Made by a program: the position numbers and the translations under genes
Notes under the pieces: model-generated
What the model saw: the letters and a program-made list of their open reading frames with translations, nothing else
Databases searched by the model: none
What the model was told of the DNA's origin: nothing
Shown here: positions 1-6,290 of the stretch, piece by piece
How the letters are laid out: the number at the start of each line of letters is the position of its first letter
Numbering within the stretch: position 1 is the first letter of the stretch
Source: Promethearchaeum sp.
GTDB taxonomy: Archaea > Asgardarchaeota > Lokiarchaeia > Sigyniarchaeales > Promethearchaeaceae
Direction of reading: 5' to 3'
NCBI GenBank assembly: GCA_030611625.1
Contig: JAUWPK010000077.1
Location: forward strand, 1-10,958
DNA length: 10,958 nucleotides

Positions 1-231
1 GAATCAGATAATCAATTAACGGAATGTTATGGAATTTCAAATGTATTTGTTAGCATTGATTCATCAGTTAAAGATTATAATATTGACGTTTGTATTACTC
101 AAGATGAAACAAATTACCTCTTATCTGCATTAATCGGAGAAAATGAAGAGGATAAGAAAGAAGAAAGGATATGGATTACATCCCTTTCAATTTATACCGA
201 TAATATGGTATTACTCAAAGAATTCAAATAA
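1..231 (+). CDS. C-terminal part of an unknown protein
   Basis: The frame is open from the first base and ends in TAA at 229-231, giving 76 residues of a protein whose start lies left of the window. The sequence is acidic and polar, with alternating hydrophobic residues (for example NVFVSID and RIWITSLSIY) that suggest beta strands. I see no recognisable motif and do not assign a family. A run of seven T follows the stop at once, which fits an archaeal terminator. The gene points the same way as the three small genes after it and may belong to the same inserted segment. I am fairly sure that it is coding, because the frame is clean and ends just before a T run. I have no basis for a function. 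Confidence 0.6.
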   Translation, partial: ESDNQLTECYGISNVFVSIDSSVKDYNIDVCITQDETNYLLSALIGENEEDKKEERIWITSLSIYTDNMVLLKEFK

Positions 232-238
232 TTTTTTT
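232..238 (+). terminator. T-run terminator after the first partial gene
   Basis: Seven consecutive T lie directly behind the stop codon. Archaeal RNA polymerase commonly stops at such runs without a hairpin. The run merges into a TATA-like stretch for the next gene. Confidence 0.35.
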
Positions 239-245
239 ATAATAT
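238..245 (+). promoter_or_regulatory. Possible TATA box for the three-gene unit
   Basis: The sequence TATAATAT is centred near 241, about 26 bases before 267, so transcription could begin just ahead of the ATG at 274. The whole area is AT-rich, so this is tentative. Confidence 0.3.
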
Positions 246-261
246 TATTAGAAAACATCAG

Positions 262-675
262 GTGGTAAAAAAAATGAAAATCATTGAAAATAAACTGGTA
301 AAAGGTCGTCAATCATACAAAATACAGAAAGATGACCGATTTTTTGAAGGTAGGTTATGGATTAGAAAAATGTGGGAACATGATGGAGGGTATTCAGCAT
401 TTGTATTTATTGGAAAAGAATGTTTAGGTAGGTTGTATATTAATGAGTTGGGGATACTTTTTAATCTTAAAAAAATATCTAATTACCATAAAACTTGGTG
501 TAAAGAATCCACAATCAAGAAACATTTTCGTAAAGCAATAATTGAGTATTTCGATACATTTGAAATAACAATCCAAAAGCCTAAAATTAACACGAAAATT
601 ACTAAAAAGGGTTATATTCAAACCTACATAACAGATTTAAAATCTCAGGCAATAGCCTTAATTATTGGAGGGTAA
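262..675 (+). CDS. Hypothetical protein, first of a three-gene unit
   Basis: The longest frame begins with GTG at 262 (137 residues). I prefer the ATG at 274 (133 residues), because GGTGG at 261-265 then serves as a ribosome-binding site about eight bases upstream. The protein is basic and rich in lysine and isoleucine. An N-terminal strand-rich part (GGYSAFVFIGKECLGRLYI, about residues 42-60 of the long form) is followed by a helical, lysine-rich region and a C-terminal stretch ending in LIIGG. I see no membrane segment and no known motif. The next gene starts seven bases after the stop, and its ribosome-binding site lies inside the end of this one, so the two are very likely co-transcribed. 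The size, charge and position next to a recombinase module suggest mobile-element cargo, but that is inference. Confidence 0.6.
   Translation: MVKKMKIIENKLVKGRQSYKIQKDDRFFEGRLWIRKMWEHDGGYSAFVFIGKECLGRLYINELGILFNLKKISNYHKTWCKESTIKKHFRKAIIEYFDTFEITIQKPKINTKITKKGYIQTYITDLKSQAIALIIGG
667..672 (+). promoter_or_regulatory. Ribosome-binding site GGAGGG
   Basis: GGAGGG lies nine bases before the ATG at 682 and overlaps the last codons of the preceding gene. It fixes the start of the second small gene and supports translational coupling. Confidence 0.65.
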
Positions 676-681
676 TCAAAA

Positions 682-960
682 ATGGTAAAAGTTAGCGATC
701 CTAAAAAAATAGAATTGGCAATTAAATTACTACCTGAAAACTCAATGGAAAAAACAAATGAATTAATCAAAGAGCGATTTGGATCAGGGTTAAGTAATTC
801 AACACTTACAAAATTACGTAAAGATCTTAATGTAAATCCAGTAATTCCATTACTCAGAGAAATGTATGAATTTTTTGTAAAGAATAAGGATGGAATTAAA
901 TATAATGATAAAGATATTGAAATGTTAAAAAACGTTAAAGAGGTAATAGAAAATGAGTAA
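682..960 (+). CDS. Small protein with a possible helix-turn-helix
   Basis: This is a 92-residue, charged, almost wholly helical protein. The segment around residues 25-48 (NELIKERFGSGLSNSTLTKL followed by RKDL) has the pattern of a helix-turn-helix: a first helix, a glycine-containing turn, then a second helix with exposed Ser/Asn/Thr residues. This resembles the DNA-binding helices of resolvase-like or phage-type regulators. The call rests on pattern only, and no family is assigned. It has a strong ribosome-binding site at 667-672. Its last codons overlap the start of the next gene by eight bases, so it is the middle member of a tight three-gene unit. A DNA-binding role for a mobile element would fit the nearby recombinase, but this is inference. 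Confidence 0.65.
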   Translation: MVKVSDPKKIELAIKLLPENSMEKTNELIKERFGSGLSNSTLTKLRKDLNVNPVIPLLREMYEFFVKNKDGIKYNDKDIEMLKNVKEVIENE

Positions 961-1267
961 TGAAACATTTGATTTAGGAGAATATCTAACCAATAAAAAA
1001 GATTTTATCCCTGAAGAAAGAAACATTCCAATAAAAGAAACTATTACACGCGCTTACACATCAATATCTGAAGAAATTGATCTCAGGGATGAAATTGATC
1101 ATTTTATTAAATGGGTAAAAGGTCTAAATTTAAATGATTTTGAAGGTAAAAGAAGAGCAATAATCAAAAGGATTCAAGATTATAAACGACCAGCATTAAT
1201 TGAAGGAACAATGGAACTATTTGTAAAATTCATGAAGGAATCTAACATAAAATCCATAAGGATTTAA
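953..1267 (+). CDS. Hypothetical helical protein, third of the unit
   Basis: This is a 104-residue protein starting with ATG at 953, eight bases before the previous gene ends, so translation is probably coupled. The N-terminal third is acidic and looks flexible. Residues of about 45-104 look like three amphipathic helices: one with HFIKWVKGLNL, a second with KRRAIIKRIQDY, and a third with ELFVKFMKES. There is no signal peptide, membrane segment or cysteine cluster, and I do not recognise the family. A T-rich tract begins immediately after the stop, so the unit ends here. The gene is convergent with the tyrosine recombinase. Together with its two upstream partners it could form a small complex, but the sequence does not say what the complex does. 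Confidence 0.6.
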   Translation: MSNETFDLGEYLTNKKDFIPEERNIPIKETITRAYTSISEEIDLRDEIDHFIKWVKGLNLNDFEGKRRAIIKRIQDYKRPALIEGTMELFVKFMKESNIKSIRI

Positions 1268-1277
1268 TTTTTTCTTT
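1268..1277 (+). terminator. T-rich terminator of the three-gene unit
   Basis: TTTTTTCTTT follows the stop codon at 1265-1267 directly. This is typical of intrinsic archaeal termination at oligo-T. Confidence 0.45.
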
Positions 1278-1293
1278 AATTTTAAATCGATTC

Positions 1294-1420
1294 GATAACG
1301 AAAATCACAAAAATGTACCACACCTATAACACCCAATAACAATTGCGAAAAGTGTTATCATTTTCTCAAAGATATACTTCTCTGTATTATTATATTGTAG
1401 TAAATGATGAATAACAATGA
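1294..1420. repeat. Cluster of ATAAC words beside the recombinase
   Basis: The gap of about 205 bases between the convergent genes holds no reading frame. It does contain ATAAC at 1295, 1326, 1336 and 1411 and its reverse complement at 1354. The nine-base word AATAACAAT occurs at 1335-1343 and 1410-1418. ATAACAC at 1326-1332 pairs with GTGTTAT at 1352-1358. The cluster could hold recombinase or regulator binding sites. In DNA this AT-rich some recurrence is expected by chance. Confidence 0.3.
1354..1370 (-). repeat. Inverted copy of words from the module's far end
   Basis: Read on the minus strand this is TTTGAGAAAATGATAAC. Its two halves recur on the plus strand at the other end of the recombinase module: TTTGAGAAAAT at 2973-2983 and GAAAATGATAAC at 2997-3008. 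The module is therefore flanked by related sequences in opposite orientation. They may be binding sites for the recombinase or its partner regulator. Confidence 0.35.
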
Positions 1421-1443
1421 AAAATAATAATAGATAAGGAGAG

Positions 1444-1486
1444 TATAGTTTTTTACAGGAAAAGTGAAAAAATTATAGTTTTTTTA
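1444..1486 (+). repeat. Direct repeat TATAGTTTTTT(T)A
   Basis: TATAGTTTTTTA at 1444-1455 recurs with one extra T at 1474-1486, thirty bases on, over the recombinase stop codon. The T runs could also stop transcripts coming from the left. The repeat is low-complexity, so little weight should be placed on it. Confidence 0.25.
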
Positions 1487-2483
1487 GAAGTGAAATTATC
1501 TCTTGGTATTGTGTAGGTAAGTATTCATCATATAATTCCCTTCTTTCTTTGATTGATACAATATTGTAATGTTTCATTACTACTGAGGATATTACATGAT
1601 TAGAAAGCAATTCTACTATATGAAGGGGAGTTTTATTTCTTAGTTGAAAGGTTTCAATAGTTTTTCTGAATGTATGAGTTTTAATTGAGAATTTAGTTTG
1701 TAGAAATCGGTAAAATGAAATTTGCGAGATATAACCTTTACTATTTCTACCTTTGAATAACCAAATATTATCAGGGTAGTTTTGTTTAAGATTATTAATA
1801 TATTCTCTTAGTATTGGTTTTATTTCTTCTGGAAAACAGAAATATAGTGGGTTATTACCATGTTTATTTGATTTTCTACAATTTTCTTCAATTCCAGTCA
1901 TAAGGTATCTTTCTTCTAAGTTGATATTTTCTAATCTTATACTCACACATTCTGATATTCTCATACCACAAAAAGTTAGTAATAGTTCAGCAATGAAGTA
2001 TTTTTCTGGGTGTCCGAATTTGCTAATTTTTAGTATATTTTTTAGTTGTTCTATGGTAAATATTGAATCTTTTAATTTTTTTTGTTGTTGTTCAATGGAA
2101 ATGATTTTATCCCCTGAGAAATTACACTCGTTTAGTTCTGGAATCGGATTATAATATGTTGGGTTAGTTCTTCTCATTTTTCGGGCATAGAATTTGAAGA
2201 ATGAATTTAGCCTGGATCGTTTTGTTTTTTTGGATGAATATTTTAGATTTTTTTCTTCTAGGTAATCGAAATATCTAAAACAATCAGATTCATCTATATC
2301 TATAATATTATCCTTATTAACACATTTGAAGAATTGAAATAAAATTGACTTCATTCCAATTTTGGTTTGTGATCCTGTTCTACCTACAATGTCCAAATAT
2401 AGATTTACACTTTCTAAATCTTTTTCATTCAGGATGTTATGATCTTTTCCGGTATAAGTTTTAATACTCATTGGATCATCCAT
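1473..2483 (-). CDS. Tyrosine recombinase/integrase
   Basis: This 336-residue site-specific recombinase cuts and rejoins DNA through a 3'-phosphotyrosine link. Residues of about 15-125 form a SAM-like core-binding domain (helical, with a basic patch KKTKRSRLNSF). The catalytic domain follows from about 140. All the expected residues are visible: R175 in FCGMRISE, a hairpin lysine (K204 or K207), H270 and R273 in HTFRK, H296 in LLSNH, and the nucleophile Y306 in KHY. The length is normal for XerA-like and archaeal mobile-element integrases. The gene starts 16 bases inside the preceding regulator gene, so the two are translated together; the Met at codon 5 (ATG from 2471) is an alternative start. 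No tRNA gene or split integrase is seen in the window. It probably serves an integrated element; a cellular Xer role is less likely. Confidence 0.9.
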   Translation of the reverse strand: MDDPMSIKTYTGKDHNILNEKDLESVNLYLDIVGRTGSQTKIGMKSILFQFFKCVNKDNIIDIDESDCFRYFDYLEEKNLKYSSKKTKRSRLNSFFKFYARKMRRTNPTYYNPIPELNECNFSGDKIISIEQQQKKLKDSIFTIEQLKNILKISKFGHPEKYFIAELLLTFCGMRISECVSIRLENINLEERYLMTGIEENCRKSNKHGNNPLYFCFPEEIKPILREYINNLKQNYPDNIWLFKGRNSKGYISQISFYRFLQTKFSIKTHTFRKTIETFQLRNKTPLHIVELLSNHVISSVVMKHYNIVSIKERRELYDEYLPTQYQEIISLLKKL

Positions 2484-2920
2484 CCATTCTTAGTATTTTT
2501 AATAATCTTATCCTCGAGTTGTAATGAGCCTAAAACCTTTACAGTTTTATCTAATTCTAATCTAATTAATTGACTAATTTTTTTAGTTTTCATTGGTTGT
2601 TTTATTTCTAACAAACTAAGAATACTATCTTTAATTTCTTGAATATTCTTAATTTTTTTAGATTCTGCTGTAGATTCTTCTACCTTTTTTTCCATTTTTA
2701 CCAATCTTTCATTAATAGATTGTTCTAATTTTAATTTCATAAGTTCTAATTCTGGATTGGTTTCAGGTTGTTTTAACTTAGCAAATTTTAACCTATATTC
2801 TCTTACTGCATTTCTAATCATTTGTGAAGTAGTACTATGACATTCTTCTTTAGCGAATTTATCCCACTCGTTTTTTAATGATTCATCAATATGAATATTG
2901 ATTCTTTTTTTTTCACTCAT
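2468..2920 (-). CDS. Ribbon-helix-helix/winged-helix DNA-binding regulator
   Basis: The protein has 150 residues in three parts. Residues 5-46 fit a CopG/Arc-type ribbon-helix-helix: the strand RINIHID, a helix LKNEWDKFAKE, a turn, and a second helix TTSQMIRNAVREYR. Residues of about 56-94 are a charged coiled coil. Residues of about 95-150 look like a winged helix: three helices, then the wing-like IIKNTKNGWMIQ. The coiled coil suggests a dimer that presents two kinds of DNA-binding head. The gene precedes and overlaps the recombinase gene, so it is likely a partner that controls or positions recombination and represses its own promoter. A TATA box 26 bases upstream implies a leaderless transcript. 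Three ACTCAAA-like half-sites sit just beyond that box. The fold is a confident call; the role in recombination is inference. Confidence 0.8.
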   Translation of the reverse strand: MSEKKRINIHIDESLKNEWDKFAKEECHSTTSQMIRNAVREYRLKFAKLKQPETNPELELMKLKLEQSINERLVKMEKKVEESTAESKKIKNIQEIKDSILSLLEIKQPMKTKKISQLIRLELDKTVKVLGSLQLEDKIIKNTKNGWMIQ

Positions 2921-2941
2921 ACTTATTTTATGGATACAACA

Positions 2942-2950
2942 TATTTAATA
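2942..2950 (-). promoter_or_regulatory. TATA box for the regulator-recombinase pair
   Basis: On the minus strand TATTAAATA is centred about 26 bases before the ATG at 2920, so transcription should begin at or next to the start codon. Confidence 0.5.
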
Positions 2951-2952
2951 AT

Positions 2953-2978
2953 TACTCAAAATATACTCAAATTTTGAG
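2953..2978. promoter_or_regulatory. Candidate operator of the ribbon-helix-helix regulator
   Basis: TACTCAAA occurs at 2953-2960 and again at 2964-2971, eleven bases apart (one helical turn). The second copy is the left half of the perfect palindrome CTCAAATTTTGAG at 2966-2978. The cluster abuts the upstream side of the TATA box, where bound protein would affect TFB/TBP. Ribbon-helix-helix proteins usually bind such short repeated half-sites, so autoregulation is a reasonable inference. Confidence 0.45.
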
Positions 2979-3008
2979 AAAATATCTACGTATTATGAAA
3001 ATGATAAC
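2973..3008 (+). repeat. Right-hand partner of the inverted flanking words
   Basis: TTTGAGAAAAT (2973-2983) and GAAAATGATAAC (2997-3008) together contain the 17-base word found as one block, in inverted orientation, at 1354-1370. Here the halves are separated by 13 bases. Confidence 0.35.
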
Positions 3009-3067
3009 GCTCATTTTATTTTTCAAAGAACCAAAGTAATTTAGAAAACTATAGTAGGGTAAAAAAT

Positions 3068-5011
3068 TTGTACCTCAAAAATGAATCATGTCCTCTTTGT
3101 GGAAAAAACATTAATCTTACATATATTTGTGAAGATTGCCATGAGATATTTTGCGAAGATTGCGTGGACCTTCATGGCGAAGATAGTTTAGTCTGTACAC
3201 AATGTAAAGGCACCGATATTCATTACGATAAACATGGGCGTAGTTTCTGTAGAGATTGTGGCTCTCATGATATGCGAAATATTAAAAAACTAAACCCTTC
3301 CTGTAGAATTTGTGATAGTGAAAATGTGGTTTCAATTGAAGAAAAACAGAAGCAACTTATAGAAGAATTTAAGACCATAATCAAAGATACGAGAGCTTTC
3401 ATCAAACCACTTGAAGATATGGTAAATCGATTAACCCAATATCGCCATAAATTATACCAATTAAGAAAGGAATATCCTCCATGTTTTCATTATCCAACAT
3501 TGGAAAATGATGCCATTCATTATTTCAAGTCATTTGATAAAGCTAAAAGTACGTTATATGAACATGTAAATAGATTTTTCCAAGAAATTCAGCACAATAT
3601 TAATTATATTGCTGAAATACAGGTAACTCATCCAAGTAATTTACCATATATTGGTGAAATTTTGAACCATTTTGAAAGAGAAAGAAAAAAGGTCACCAAT
3701 CTCTCCATAAACAACATGGAATTAATCGATAAAAGAATTTCTCCAGAGGAAGAAAAAGTAGAATTTATGGAATTAATGCAAGGGATTTTCACTTCATTTA
3801 TTGGAAAATTACAATTGGAAAGCGATGAAAAAATAGTTTTTGCTTTAAAATGTAAACTTTCTACCGGAACAAACAAGAAAAAGGATTACAGCAATAAAAA
3901 TGGAACAATTCTAATCACAAGTAAAAGGTTGTACTTCTATCATGAACAAGGGGTTTTCCAAAAACGAACAGTTCAGTTATTTTCAGTTAAACTTTCGGAT
4001 TTACAGCAAGCAGGAGTAAAAGGTAGACTCAAAAAAAAAGTATCATTGGAATTTCTAAATTCAATGTATAAATTCTCGATATCTAAAAATAATCGCGAGG
4101 AATTAATCAATTGGATTGAAAAAGCCAGAAAATACAAAGCAAATAATAAGAACGACGAAGATAGTTTTAAAAAACTGGCAAAATACAAGTTAAACACAAA
4201 ATTATTTAGAGAAGACCTAGAGAATACTATTTACGAATTAATCGGTTATCATGGTTCTTATGTTGATAATCCAATCTCCAATCCTAGTAGTCAAGCAATT
4301 CACTCTTCTATGCATCGTAGAGAAGGATTAAGCGGTCACAACTCAAATCCCAACTTAAATTCAAATCAAGATTTACGCTTTAGACCCATGAACTTTCAAA
4401 ATAATTCTCAAATCCAAGATCCAATTAGAGAACAAAATAGGTATGGACCAAATTCTAAAAGGCTCGAAAATCCTGCAAAGAATTTAATGACTCCTGCTGG
4501 TCATTATGGGTATCCACATGATCATTCTACTTCCTTCAATTCTCCAAATAGAGATCAAAATAGGGTGGATCCTAGAAGATATTCCAATTCATACCAATCT
4601 AATGAATTTGCTTCTCAAAATATACCAACAGGGCTTGGATCTCAAAATAATTTTGGACAAAGTCCAATGGAAAATCCCCCTCCACAAGATTTCAATAATA
4701 ATGTAGATGAATTTCGATTATATAATCAATCAGCTCCAAATTCAGCATACCCTCCAAATATGAAAAATTTTTATACTAACCATAATGAGGAAATGAATTT
4801 AAAGAGCCAAATTGAAAAATTGCGCCAAGAAGATTATGCTTTAACCCAAACAATTTCAATGCTTGAGCAGAAATCCGACAAAGGTATGATAAACAACATC
4901 GAATTCGTGAAATCCTACAAACAAATGCAACGCGATAAATATATTATTCAAAATAAAATTAACCAAATCAAAGATAGAATTAACGAAAAATACAATTTGA
5001 GAAATAATTAA
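3068..5011 (+). CDS. Zinc-finger, PH/GRAM-like and SHOCT-like multidomain protein
   Basis: The protein has 647 residues and starts with TTG at 3068, about nine bases behind AGGG; I see no better start. Domains in order: six CxxC pairs (C8/C11, C21/C24, C29/C32, C43/C46, C61/C64, C79/C82) that could hold three zinc ions, as in zinc ribbons, treble clefs or B-box-like folds; a helical, partly coiled-coil region at about 88-240; a PH/GRAM-like beta domain at about 245-355 with the characteristic GTILITSKRLYFY strand pair and a C-terminal helix; a disordered stretch rich in Asn, Gln, Pro and Ser at about 395-575; and a C-terminal coiled coil at about 576-645 containing a SHOCT-like segment (KGMINNIEFVKSYKQM). 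There is no membrane segment. PH/GRAM domains often bind lipids or proteins, so a peripheral membrane or scaffold role is possible. It is convergent with GH57 and separated from it by 22 bases. The function is unknown. Confidence 0.75.
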   Translation: MYLKNESCPLCGKNINLTYICEDCHEIFCEDCVDLHGEDSLVCTQCKGTDIHYDKHGRSFCRDCGSHDMRNIKKLNPSCRICDSENVVSIEEKQKQLIEEFKTIIKDTRAFIKPLEDMVNRLTQYRHKLYQLRKEYPPCFHYPTLENDAIHYFKSFDKAKSTLYEHVNRFFQEIQHNINYIAEIQVTHPSNLPYIGEILNHFERERKKVTNLSINNMELIDKRISPEEEKVEFMELMQGIFTSFIGKLQLESDEKIVFALKCKLSTGTNKKKDYSNKNGTILITSKRLYFYHEQGVFQKRTVQLFSVKLSDLQQAGVKGRLKKKVSLEFLNSMYKFSISKNNREELINWIEKARKYKANNKNDEDSFKKLAKYKLNTKLFREDLENTIYELIGYHGSYVDNPISNPSSQAIHSSMHRREGLSGHNSNPNLNSNQDLRFRPMNFQNNSQIQDPIREQNRYGPNSKRLENPAKNLMTPAGHYGYPHDHSTSFNSPNRDQNRVDPRRYSNSYQSNEFASQNIPTGLGSQNNFGQSPMENPPPQDFNNNVDEFRLYNQSAPNSAYPPNMKNFYTNHNEEMNLKSQIEKLRQEDYALTQTISMLEQKSDKGMINNIEFVKSYKQMQRDKYIIQNKINQIKDRINEKYNLRNN

Positions 5012-5033
5012 TTTTGGTTATTGAAATTGAATA

Positions 5034-6239
5034 TCACAAGGATAAAATAATATTATTTTGCGCCTTTAGCATATCCTTGAATATCAAATCCATCGCTTGC
5101 AAAATATCAGTAGATGTAGAGGGAATACTTCTCTTTGCATTAACGCTAGCCAATAATATCTCGGCGAGTCCTCTAATAATCATATCTGGTGAATACCATG
5201 GTCGTTTCGATGCCCACCATTGCTGGCATGAGTGAATACCTCGATCCAAGAAATTTCTGGCATTATCATATAAGCTTTTTTGATCATTATCCATGCCATT
5301 ATGATATTTTTGAGCCAAATGAACCGTTGTTAGAGCATACATTATCATTCGGTGCTGTTCAAGATGCAATGGATTATCTGGGTCGAACCATAATGGAAAC
5401 GGAACTTTTCGATCGAGATCATAGGGCATTGTGCTCCAACTGGATGCTTTTGGAATTTGTTTTGAACGCTTTGGAAATTTTTCAATAATCTCTGAAACTG
5501 TGCAGAGTTTTATATCGTTTCTATTTGGAAGCGCCTTAAATAAAGGAATGAGAAAATTCTTGATTGCATGGGAGACATGGTGCCCGAAGGTTTCCAAATC
5601 CATAGCTAAAATAACGTAATAGTCATGATCTTGATTTTTATACTTTAAACGGTTAGCAAACGCATCAACTGTGTTCAATTTATCAAATGCGCAGTCAATT
5701 GAAATCATATCATCTCTGAAAACCAAATTTAATCCATTTTTTTCATGCTGAGAAATATATGTGCTTGGAAATTCCGGTAATGAATTTGCAATTCCTGAGC
5801 TAATCACCCAATCAAAACCGAGTTTTTTTATAACTGGGAATATTTCCTCGCTAATTGCCATTTCTGGTGGAAAAAAACCCTTTGGATTATATACTTTTCC
5901 AAAATACTTACGGTTGGTTTTTGTATTAAGTTCTATTTGTCTTCGCACTTCAGGTTCGGGAATTAATGGTAACAGAGGATGAAATTTTCCAGAACCCGTG
6001 AAATCAATTTGGCCTCGAGATGCTAAAGTCGAAATTCCTTCGATAAGGTCATTGTATCCATAATCATCTAACTGTTCTGTTAATGTAGCATTAATATTGA
6101 GGCTAATTTTTGCTTCCGGATGATCTCGTAAAGCATCTAAAACCGGTCTATACGATTCGTTAACTATTTTTTTGATAACTGGCGCAATTTGAACTGGGGG
6201 TTGATACATATGAAGAAGAAATGCAAAATAAACGACCAT
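5034..6239 (-). CDS. Glycoside hydrolase family 57 protein
   Basis: This 401-residue protein has the family's landmarks in order: LLHMYQPP near the N-terminus (H10, the usual H-Q-P strand), GQIDFTGSGKFHPLLPLIP at about 76-94, GFFPPEMA at 121-128 (E126, typical of the GH57 barrel) and LAMDLETFGHH at 211-221 (D214 and E216, the region that carries the catalytic Asp). GH57 enzymes cleave or rearrange alpha-glucans through a retaining mechanism, as alpha-amylases, 4-alpha-glucanotransferases or branching enzymes; which of these applies cannot be read here. The conserved-looking C-terminal segment CQQWWASKRPWYSPDM probably belongs to the helical domain. There is no signal peptide, so action on intracellular storage glucan is likely. 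A TATA box about 26 bases upstream suggests a leaderless mRNA. The annotated nucleophile position should be confirmed by alignment. Confidence 0.85.
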   Translation of the reverse strand: MVVYFAFLLHMYQPPVQIAPVIKKIVNESYRPVLDALRDHPEAKISLNINATLTEQLDDYGYNDLIEGISTLASRGQIDFTGSGKFHPLLPLIPEPEVRRQIELNTKTNRKYFGKVYNPKGFFPPEMAISEEIFPVIKKLGFDWVISSGIANSLPEFPSTYISQHEKNGLNLVFRDDMISIDCAFDKLNTVDAFANRLKYKNQDHDYYVILAMDLETFGHHVSHAIKNFLIPLFKALPNRNDIKLCTVSEIIEKFPKRSKQIPKASSWSTMPYDLDRKVPFPLWFDPDNPLHLEQHRMIMYALTTVHLAQKYHNGMDNDQKSLYDNARNFLDRGIHSCQQWWASKRPWYSPDMIIRGLAEILLASVNAKRSIPSTSTDILQAMDLIFKDMLKAQNNIILSL

Positions 6240-6261
6240 AATATTTGTATTGTAATTATCC

Positions 6262-6269
6262 TTTATAAA
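6262..6269 (-). promoter_or_regulatory. TATA box for the GH57 gene
   Basis: On the minus strand TTTATAAA is centred 26-27 bases before the ATG at 6239. No ribosome-binding site is present, so the transcript is probably leaderless. Confidence 0.55.
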
Positions 6270-6290
6270 TGGAAAAAAAAAGTTGAACTA

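Noticed and set aside
645..968. 107-codon minus-strand frame opposite the small three-gene unit
   Set aside because: It is antisense to two genes with a ribosome-binding site and overlapping starts; its Ser/Leu/Phe-rich product is typical of antisense reading of AT-rich genes.
1281..1310. T-loop-like GATTCGAT that might belong to a tRNA next to the integrase
   Set aside because: No flanking 5-base stem, anticodon arm or acceptor stem can be built around it.
5189..5488. 99-codon plus-strand frame inside the GH57 gene
   Set aside because: It is antisense to a gene with clear family motifs, has no promoter or ribosome-binding site, and its translation resembles nothing recognisable.
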